Shown: positions 30,495 through 35,850 of the stretch, piece by piece
Layout of the letters: every line of letters starts with the position of its first letter
How positions within the stretch are numbered: the first letter of the stretch is position 1
Assembly: GCA_003451595.1 (NCBI GenBank)
Contig: DMDA01000048.1
Span: 19,204 to 55,053, forward strand
Length of the DNA: 35,850 nucleotides
Reading direction: 5' to 3'
Origin: Chloroflexota bacterium
Lineage (GTDB): Bacteria > Chloroflexota > Anaerolineae > Caldilineales > Caldilineaceae
Notes under the pieces: generated by a model
Told to the model about the DNA's origin: nothing
Database searches by the model: none
The model's input: only the letters and a program-made list of their open reading frames with translations
Made by a program: the position numbers and the translations under genes

Positions 30495-31781
30495 GTGATG
30501 CAATCTGGCGACATGCATGCAACTCCCATAGAATTGACTCAAATTGATCAATCGGCCCCTAGCCTGACATGGCAACGGCGCTTGCTGGGTTTGGGGGCGC
30601 TCTTGTTTTTGCTCAGCATGACTGCCGGCTGCGCATTTTCCGAGCTACTGGCGCCGCCCACGCCAACGCCAGCGCCGACGCGCACGTTGGCGCCCACCTT
30701 CACTCCGACGCCAGAAGCGTTACAGCCGCTGATCGTCGTGACGCCCCCGCGCGATGGCACGCCCGGCGTGATTGTGATTCAGCCGACTCTCAACGCCGGT
30801 CAAGTCATCATCGCCATTCCGCCAACAGATACGCCGGCGCCGCCGCCCACCGACACGCCAGCGCCCACACCGACAGCGCCGCCGCTGGAACAGACCGCAA
30901 CTGCTGCCGTGTTGATCGCACAGATGACGGCTGCCGCCCAGTCCACGCCGCTGCCCGGTTTCCCCACGCCGACGCCGACGCTCATCCCTACCGACACACC
31001 CACACCCGGTCCGACGGCAACGCCATTTATCATTGTCGATAGCGGCTTTGTGGCGCTGCGCACTGGTCCGGGCGTGCAATATCCGCAGGTAGCGCAACTT
31101 GGCCCTGGCATCCCCATCGCCATCATCGGGCGCAACCCGCAGGGGGATTGGTACGAAGTGTGCTGTGTCAATGGCGTTTCGGTGTGGGTGGCGGCGACGC
31201 ATGTGCGCGTCGTCAATGAAACGCAGGAGGTGGCGTTGGTCGTAGCGCAACCGCCGCCTACCTTCACGCCGACTTTTACCCCCACGGCTACCCCAACCGA
31301 GACCTTTACCCCCACCGCAACCCCGTTCCCCTTTGAGCGCGCCATCGGGCCACAGTTCTTCCCGACAGAAAACCAGTTTTTGACGATTTGGGCCTACTTC
31401 TTTGTTGGCGCCCTTAACGATCCTGTGTCGCCGGAGGAGCCAGCCGAAGGCTACTTCCTTGATGTACGCTTCAAGGGCGTCGAGCGTCCTAACGCCAACC
31501 CGGAGCGACCCAGCACGAATGTGATCGAGTACAGCGCCGCCCCTGGCGCCGGTAATCGCGTGAAGTACAACTATAAGTACGAATATCGCCCTCCTGCTGA
31601 ACCAACCCCGGCGCCTGGCGCCGTTGCGACGCCGCGCCCATGTGAGCTGCTCGGTCAGGGCGCCTGGCAGGTGTGGGTGCGCGACGGCGCCGGCAATCAG
31701 CTTTCCGACGTTGTTGAGTTCTACACCGACTGCAATAACCCAAACCGTGAAGTCTATCTGGGGTTTGTGCGCATGCGTTGA
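30495..31781 (+). CDS. SH3b-domain lipoprotein with Thr/Pro linkers (first of tandem pair)
   Basis: 428 aa. GAGAGG lies 8 bases before the GTG at 30495; ATG 30498 is the alternative. After an unusually long N-region (about 25 aa), the hydrophobic core ends in MTAGC, a slightly off-consensus lipobox at about Cys46. Long TPTP linkers flank a bacterial SH3 domain at about 177-240 (RTGPGVQYPQVAQLGPG, then GDWYEVCCVNGVSVWVAATHV). SH3b domains often bind peptidoglycan or wall glycans. The C-terminal 150 residues form a further beta-rich domain ending in NREVYLGFVRMR. The following gene has the same layout and a matching C-terminal segment, so the two are tandem paralogues. It probably works at the cell surface; the ligand is unknown. 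Confidence 0.85.
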   Translation: MMQSGDMHATPIELTQIDQSAPSLTWQRRLLGLGALLFLLSMTAGCAFSELLAPPTPTPAPTRTLAPTFTPTPEALQPLIVVTPPRDGTPGVIVIQPTLNAGQVIIAIPPTDTPAPPPTDTPAPTPTAPPLEQTATAAVLIAQMTAAAQSTPLPGFPTPTPTLIPTDTPTPGPTATPFIIVDSGFVALRTGPGVQYPQVAQLGPGIPIAIIGRNPQGDWYEVCCVNGVSVWVAATHVRVVNETQEVALVVAQPPPTFTPTFTPTATPTETFTPTATPFPFERAIGPQFFPTENQFLTIWAYFFVGALNDPVSPEEPAEGYFLDVRFKGVERPNANPERPSTNVIEYSAAPGAGNRVKYNYKYEYRPPAEPTPAPGAVATPRPCELLGQGAWQVWVRDGAGNQLSDVVEFYTDCNNPNREVYLGFVRMR

Positions 31782-31813
31782 CGCACGTGCAAATCGCGAG
31801 AAAGATATCGAGT

Positions 31814-32815
31814 ATGAAGCCGATTCCCTTAACATTGCTTATCATCCTGGCAAGCGCGCTATGGTTGAGCGGTTGCTTTGGCAGCCGTGAGGTCAGCCAG
31901 GAGGAGGCGCCTGCGCCGCTGCGTTCGCCGCATCCGACATTTACGCCGACGCCGCCGCAACCACCTACGCCCACACCCCTGCCAACCACTGTAGCGGCAG
32001 AGGCAGCGGTGATCGTCGCCACACCCGCTGCAGACGCACCGGCGGAGTCGTCTACATCCCCGACGCAGACAGCTCTGGCTGTCATCAGCGACGATCTGAT
32101 CAATATTCGACGTGGACCTGGGCTGGAATACCCGCCCATCAAGCTCGGGATGCGCGGCGACGAATTCACGATCATCGGACGTAGCGCCGACGATCTGTGG
32201 TGGCAAATTTGCTGCGTTGAGGAGCTCCCAGCCTGGGTCAGCAAAACCTACGTTGAAGCCGATGGGCCAGTTGACGCTATCCCTGTCGCTGACCCAGACG
32301 CTGCTGCGCAAGCGGGCGTCATCCTGGCGCCAACCGCGACGCCAGCCTCTGTTGCGCAGAATCAGGCGGCGCCACCGACTGAAGCAGCGCCACCGGCTGA
32401 AGCGGCGCCACCGGCTGAAGCGGCGCCACCGGCTGAAGCGCCTGCGCCGGCGTTTCCCTTTGCGCTTGCTGCACAAGAATCGTTCCCCGAAAACAATGAC
32501 CTGGTGCGCATCTTCCTGTACGTGTATCAGGGTGAGAGTGCGCTGCCGGGCTATACGTTGCGCGTCATGAAAGACGGCGCCGAGCTGCCTGTGAGTGGCG
32601 TCTCTGCCGACGCTGCGGGACTGACCTGGCCGACTGCCAGCCCGCGTCAGCGCTTTCAAAACATGAAAGTCGAATTCTCCGGCGTCAATCCTGGCGGAAC
32701 ATGGGAAATCCAGTTGGTCGATGGCGGCGGCGCACCGGTTGGCCCGGTGGCGACCTTCACACTGACCGCCACCGACACGAATCGAGAACTCTACGTTCGC
32801 TACGAAAAGCAGTAG
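31814..32815 (+). CDS. SH3b-domain lipoprotein (second of tandem pair)
   Basis: 333 aa from the ATG at 31814, chosen because it gives a compact signal peptide ending in WLSGC (Cys21). A TTG at 31778, overlapping the upstream stop, would add 12 residues without improving the signal. A Pro/Thr linker is followed by an SH3b domain at about 86-149 (INIRRGPGLEYPPIKLGMRGD, then WWQICCVEELPAWVSKTYV). A second linker contains four APPAEA-type repeats at about 186-209. The C-terminal domain ends TNRELYVRYEKQ, like the upstream paralogue's NREVYLGFV. The conserved CC pair in the SH3b strand is shared by both proteins. The gene lies in one run with its paralogue (32-base gap) and the glycosyltransferase (7-base gap), suggesting a shared envelope role. 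Confidence 0.85.
   Translation: MKPIPLTLLIILASALWLSGCFGSREVSQEEAPAPLRSPHPTFTPTPPQPPTPTPLPTTVAAEAAVIVATPAADAPAESSTSPTQTALAVISDDLINIRRGPGLEYPPIKLGMRGDEFTIIGRSADDLWWQICCVEELPAWVSKTYVEADGPVDAIPVADPDAAAQAGVILAPTATPASVAQNQAAPPTEAAPPAEAAPPAEAAPPAEAPAPAFPFALAAQESFPENNDLVRIFLYVYQGESALPGYTLRVMKDGAELPVSGVSADAAGLTWPTASPRQRFQNMKVEFSGVNPGGTWEIQLVDGGGAPVGPVATFTLTATDTNRELYVRYEKQ
32369..32440. repeat. Four 18-bp tandem repeats in the lipoprotein linker
   Basis: The unit GCGCCACCGGCTGAAGCG occurs four times head to tail. Copies 2-4 are identical and copy 1 differs at two positions. It encodes APPAEA repeats in the linker between the SH3b and C-terminal domains. The period keeps the frame, so linker length could vary between strains. 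Confidence 0.85.
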
Positions 32816-32822
32816 GCGCTCG

Positions 32823-35642
32823 ATGAAGGCGACGTTGCGCCCTGTGCGCATCGGCTGGATGGTGCTGCTGCTCGTCGTGACCGGCGCGGTGTTACGCAGC
32901 CTGCGCCTGTCATGGCAGCCGCTCTGGTGGGATGAGGGCTACAGCGTCTATTTTGCCACCGAGCCACTGCTGCGGATGCTCGATCTCACCGCTAGCGACA
33001 TTCATCCCCCGCTCTACTATGCTCTGCTGCACGGCTGGATTGGGCTTTGGAATAATGCTGCGCCAGCCGCACTCCGCACATTTTCCGTGATTGTCGGCGT
33101 GGCGGCGCTGCCGCTGCAGGCGTGGCTGGCGTGGCAACTTTTTCCTGGTCGCCGCCGCTTGCTGGTGATCGCTGTACTGCTGCTGGTCTTCAACCCGATG
33201 CACCTGTTCTACAGCCAGGAAGTGCGCATGTACGGGCTAGGCACGGCGCTCAGTCTGCTGAGTACAGCATGTTTCTGGGGCTGGCAGGAAGAGACTCCCC
33301 ACAGCGTGCGTGGGCGCCGTTGGGCTGCTATCGGCTACCTCCTGGCGACAACAGCAGGTTTGTACACGCTTTACTATTTTGCATTCGTGCCCGCCGCCCA
33401 CTTGCTGTGGGCAGTGGTTGTCCATCGCCACAGATGGCGACGGCTGGGGGCGCTCATTGCCGGGCAAGCGCTCGTCGTTGTGCTCTACCTGCCCTGGTTG
33501 CTCTACGCGGCCCCGCGTCTGGTCGGTTATGTTGGCGCCAAAGTTCAGTCAGACCAGGATGTGGCGCTTGATCCGCTGCACTATGTGCAGCGCCATTGGG
33601 TGGCGTTTACGGGTGGGCACGTGACCTGGCCGGAGACGACGTTGCCGTGGGCGCTGCTGTTGAGCAGTGCAGCAGTGGCAGTGATCGCCGCAGGGTTGTT
33701 CGTGGCACGGCGCCGTTCAACGCGGGCGCCTGGCGCTTTCGGTGCGGATGAGGGGGCGCCAATACACCAATCGTCGGCGTACAGTCCACTTGCCCTGCTG
33801 AGCGCCCTGGTCGGCGTTGCTTTTGTGGGCGGCTGGCTGGTGAGCCTGCGCTTTCCCTTCTTCCCGGAGGGTGGCGAACGTCTGTTGATCTTTACCCTGC
33901 CCTATGTGATCCTGCTGTTGTCGGTTGGCATCGATCGCACCTGGCAGGTCGCTCATACCGGGCAAGTCGCGCTGACTTTCTTGCTGACGGCAGCGATTGG
34001 AGGCGTGTTCACCTTCTACACGACGCCGCGTTACGTCACAGAGGATTATCGACCCCTCCTGCGACAGATCGTGCAACAAGGGCGTAACGAAGACACGCTG
34101 CTCGCCATCTTTCCGTGGCAGGTCGGCTATTGGCGCGCCTACACGCCACAAGACGATCCCACCCTGACGGGGCCGGCGCCGGTGTTGCTCTCCAACGGCG
34201 CGGTGACATGGTCGCCGGCTGTGCAGTCAGTGATCGATCATGCGTTGACGACGGGGACGCTGTGGTTTCCGGCGCCACTGACCTTTGGCAGCACGTTGCC
34301 GGGAGAGATCGAAACGTATCTCGCTGCGCACGCCGCTAACCTGGAAAATCGGTGGTACGGCGGCACACGTCTGACGGCCTGGGCGGACCTCCCCAGACCA
34401 GCGGTGCAAGCCATCGCCGCCGACTTTGGGGCTGTGCAACTCCTGCAAGCGGCCACGGCGCCCTTCAGCGTAGCGGCGACTAATCAGCCGATAGCGGTGA
34501 CGTTGACATGGCAGGTCGCCACCCCCGCCGATTACAACATCAGCTTGCGCCTACTCGACGCCGACGGCTATGTCTGGAGTAGCCGCGACTATGCAGCGGC
34601 CTGGGCGACCGTCGCACCGGGGCGGATAGTGACGGAGAGTGTTGGGCTGATCGTCCCTGTCGGGTTGCCGCCTGGCGTCTACACGGTGGGGGTGAGTGTG
34701 GCGCATCAGGATGCTCAGGGACTCAGTGGCGATGCATTGACGCTGACAGGCAGCGACACGGTTGACGCCCCCATCAGTGCACTGACAGTCGTGGCGCCTG
34801 AGGCGGCCGCACCCGTCGCACGCTTGCCTATTCGTACACCATTGGCGCAGCCGGTGACACAGGCAAGCGTCACGTTTTTGGGCTTCACCGGGCCGGCGGC
34901 AGACACGCCCATTTTGGCAGGAACAGAGTTAGGCGTCACGCTCTTCTTACGCGCAGAAACGGACACGCCCGCCACGCGCGATCTTTATGTTAGCTTGCTC
35001 GACGCACAGGGAGCCGGGGTGGCCGGTTACACAGGCTGGCCGCTGCCGGCTTATCCGGTGAACGTGTTGACGCAGGACGAACTGCTGCGCGTGCCGGTGC
35101 GTTTTGACATACCTGGGGCGTTGAGCAGCGGCGACTATCGATTGGTGGCTGGTTTCTACGACCCGGCGACCGATGTCAGGACGCCCCCTGTCATGCTCGG
35201 TGCGGTGCGTATCCACCAGCGGCGCGGAGTGTTTTCGCGCCCTGCGCCCACCGTCAGTCTGCCGACGCCGGTACAGTTTGGCACGCACGCCCGGCTTTAT
35301 GGCTACACGCTCACATCTGCAGCGAACAACGCCGTGACTCTCCATCTGTACTGGGAGATTCTACAGCCGCTGCTGCCGCCACACCATATCTTTGTCCACG
35401 TCGATGCGCCGGATGGCGTCACGTTGTCGCAGCAAGATGGTCCGCCCGTCACCGCCTCTGGCCCGGCGCCGACGGGAAGTTGGCAGCCCGGCGAATTCTT
35501 GATCACCGAACACGTGCTCTCACTTCCAGCCGACGCCACACTGCGTGTGGGATTGTACGACCCAGTCTCGCTGCAGCGTCTGCCGGTGACGATTGCGGGG
35601 TCGGCGACGGGCGACAGCGTCGCATTGGATATTCCCGGGTGA
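32823..35642 (+). CDS. GT39/PMT-like polytopic glycosyltransferase with extracytoplasmic beta-rich tail
   Basis: 939 aa. The N-terminal 430 residues form about ten or more membrane helices with the GT-C hallmarks: WWDEGYS (Asp37-Glu38, the catalytic acidic pair in the first outer loop) and DIHPPLYY (59-66). Members transfer sugars from lipid-phosphate donors on the outer face of the membrane to proteins or lipids (PMT/ArnT-like). The C-terminal half (about 440-939) is soluble and rich in beta-strand segments, with several internally similar Ig-like stretches (PADYNISLRLLDADGYVW, TRDLYVSLLDAQGAGVAGY, HHIFVHVDAPDGVTL). Such tails occur in Chloroflexota homologues (recollection). It follows the second lipoprotein by 7 bases, so the surface lipoproteins may be its acceptors or partners (inference). 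The ribosome site is weak. A terminator follows at 35737. Confidence 0.88.
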   Translation: MKATLRPVRIGWMVLLLVVTGAVLRSLRLSWQPLWWDEGYSVYFATEPLLRMLDLTASDIHPPLYYALLHGWIGLWNNAAPAALRTFSVIVGVAALPLQAWLAWQLFPGRRRLLVIAVLLLVFNPMHLFYSQEVRMYGLGTALSLLSTACFWGWQEETPHSVRGRRWAAIGYLLATTAGLYTLYYFAFVPAAHLLWAVVVHRHRWRRLGALIAGQALVVVLYLPWLLYAAPRLVGYVGAKVQSDQDVALDPLHYVQRHWVAFTGGHVTWPETTLPWALLLSSAAVAVIAAGLFVARRRSTRAPGAFGADEGAPIHQSSAYSPLALLSALVGVAFVGGWLVSLRFPFFPEGGERLLIFTLPYVILLLSVGIDRTWQVAHTGQVALTFLLTAAIGGVFTFYTTPRYVTEDYRPLLRQIVQQGRNEDTLLAIFPWQVGYWRAYTPQDDPTLTGPAPVLLSNGAVTWSPAVQSVIDHALTTGTLWFPAPLTFGSTLPGEIETYLAAHAANLENRWYGGTRLTAWADLPRPAVQAIAADFGAVQLLQAATAPFSVAATNQPIAVTLTWQVATPADYNISLRLLDADGYVWSSRDYAAAWATVAPGRIVTESVGLIVPVGLPPGVYTVGVSVAHQDAQGLSGDALTLTGSDTVDAPISALTVVAPEAAAPVARLPIRTPLAQPVTQASVTFLGFTGPAADTPILAGTELGVTLFLRAETDTPATRDLYVSLLDAQGAGVAGYTGWPLPAYPVNVLTQDELLRVPVRFDIPGALSSGDYRLVAGFYDPATDVRTPPVMLGAVRIHQRRGVFSRPAPTVSLPTPVQFGTHARLYGYTLTSAANNAVTLHLYWEILQPLLPPHHIFVHVDAPDGVTLSQQDGPPVTASGPAPTGSWQPGEFLITEHVLSLPADATLRVGLYDPVSLQRLPVTIAGSATGDSVALDIPG

Positions 35643-35736
35643 ACTTCAGATACGGGGCGCGCCGCCTTCGATTGAAATCGAGGCTGAAAGCGAAAGTCGG
35701 CTCATGGTGATTAACAAATCGATTCGGTAATCGTAG

Positions 35737-35760
35737 ATGCGGTTCGTAACCGCATTTTTC
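35737..35760 (+). terminator. Rho-independent terminator after the glycosyltransferase
   Basis: The arms ATGCGGTT (35737-35744) and AACCGCAT (35748-35755) pair perfectly around CGT and are followed by TTTT C. It ends the SH3b lipoprotein-glycosyltransferase run. Confidence 0.75.
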
Positions 35761-35774
35761 TGTCCGACGAGAAC

Positions 35775-35793
35775 GTGCGGCTTAGAGCCGCGC
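35775..35793. repeat. REP-like hairpin after the terminator
   Basis: GTGCGGCT-TAG-AGCCGCGC forms an 8-bp hairpin with one wobble. It resembles the terminator hairpin 38 bases upstream in its GCGG(C/T)T core and 3-base loop, suggesting related dispersed palindromes. Confidence 0.4.
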
Positions 35794-35831
35794 CTACATC
35801 GATTGCCGGGTTATTTTGTTAATCCTCATAA

Positions 35832-35850
35832 CTGTCTCTTATACACATCT
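35832..35850 (+). other. Nextera/Tn5 mosaic-end adapter sequence at contig end
   Basis: The final 19 bases, CTGTCTCTTATACACATCT, are exactly the reverse complement of the Tn5 mosaic end used in transposase-based sequencing libraries. They are almost certainly adapter left on the contig end, not genomic DNA or a natural Tn5 copy. Confidence 0.97.

Noticed and set aside
35832..35850. Natural Tn5-like transposon end
   Set aside because: The 19 bases are the engineered mosaic end, located exactly at the contig terminus with no transposon sequence beside it.

Overview
The window is a GC-rich bacterial contig end. It most likely comes from a Chloroflexota member of the Anaerolineae, perhaps Caldilinea-like. 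That placement is inference from gene style: lipoproteins with long Thr/Pro linkers, SH3b lipoproteins, an XRE/STAND/TPR regulator, a DUF2339 multipass protein, a GT39-like enzyme with a beta-rich tail, and a secreted protein ending in YLPVVSR. No rRNA, tRNA, CRISPR array, complete insertion sequence or prophage was seen. The last 19 bases are identical to the Nextera/Tn5 mosaic-end adapter, so the right edge is a library artefact rather than genome.

Layout, left to right. (1) 1-2614 (+): two overlapping ABC exporter half-transporters, the first cut by the window edge. Their motif changes are complementary, as in heterodimeric exporters with one degenerate ATP site. (2) 2658-5360 (-): a 900-aa XRE-HTH/STAND ATPase/TPR regulator. 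It is divergent from 5568-8687 (+), a secreted parallel beta-helix protein, and the gap between them carries at least five TGTCAC direct repeats. (3) 8895-16119 (-): a lipoprotein, a GNAT-Nudix fusion and a Gfo/Idh/MocA oxidoreductase, then an FAD monooxygenase, a possible 34-codon gene, a P1B-type metal ATPase with an unusual CSC motif, and an APH(6)-like kinase. (4) 16365-22519 (+): a DUF2339 membrane protein with a good promoter, then a large secreted protein that looks like an esterase fused to a GHL15-type glycosidase. (5) 22521-30211 (-): an Rpn/PD-(D/E)XK transposase-nuclease beside the tail of a second copy, a two-gene beta-oxidation operon (thiolase and FadN-type bifunctional enzyme), a lipoprotein built from four copies of an unrecognised module, and ribosomal protein L9. 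(6) 30495-35642 (+): two tandem SH3b lipoproteins and a GT39-family membrane glycosyltransferase, followed by a Rho-independent terminator.

Much of the content is envelope or secretion biology: exporter, beta-helix, four or five lipoproteins, secreted hydrolases and a lipid-linked-sugar glycosyltransferase. Metabolic genes (beta-oxidation, oxidoreductases) are interspersed. The most promising undescribed items are the TGTCAC operator array with its STAND regulator, the four-module lipoprotein, the esterase-GHL15 fusion with an internal YLPVVQR motif, and the CSC-type metal ATPase with a small ORF overlapping its stop. No database search could be run, so family names rest on motif recognition.
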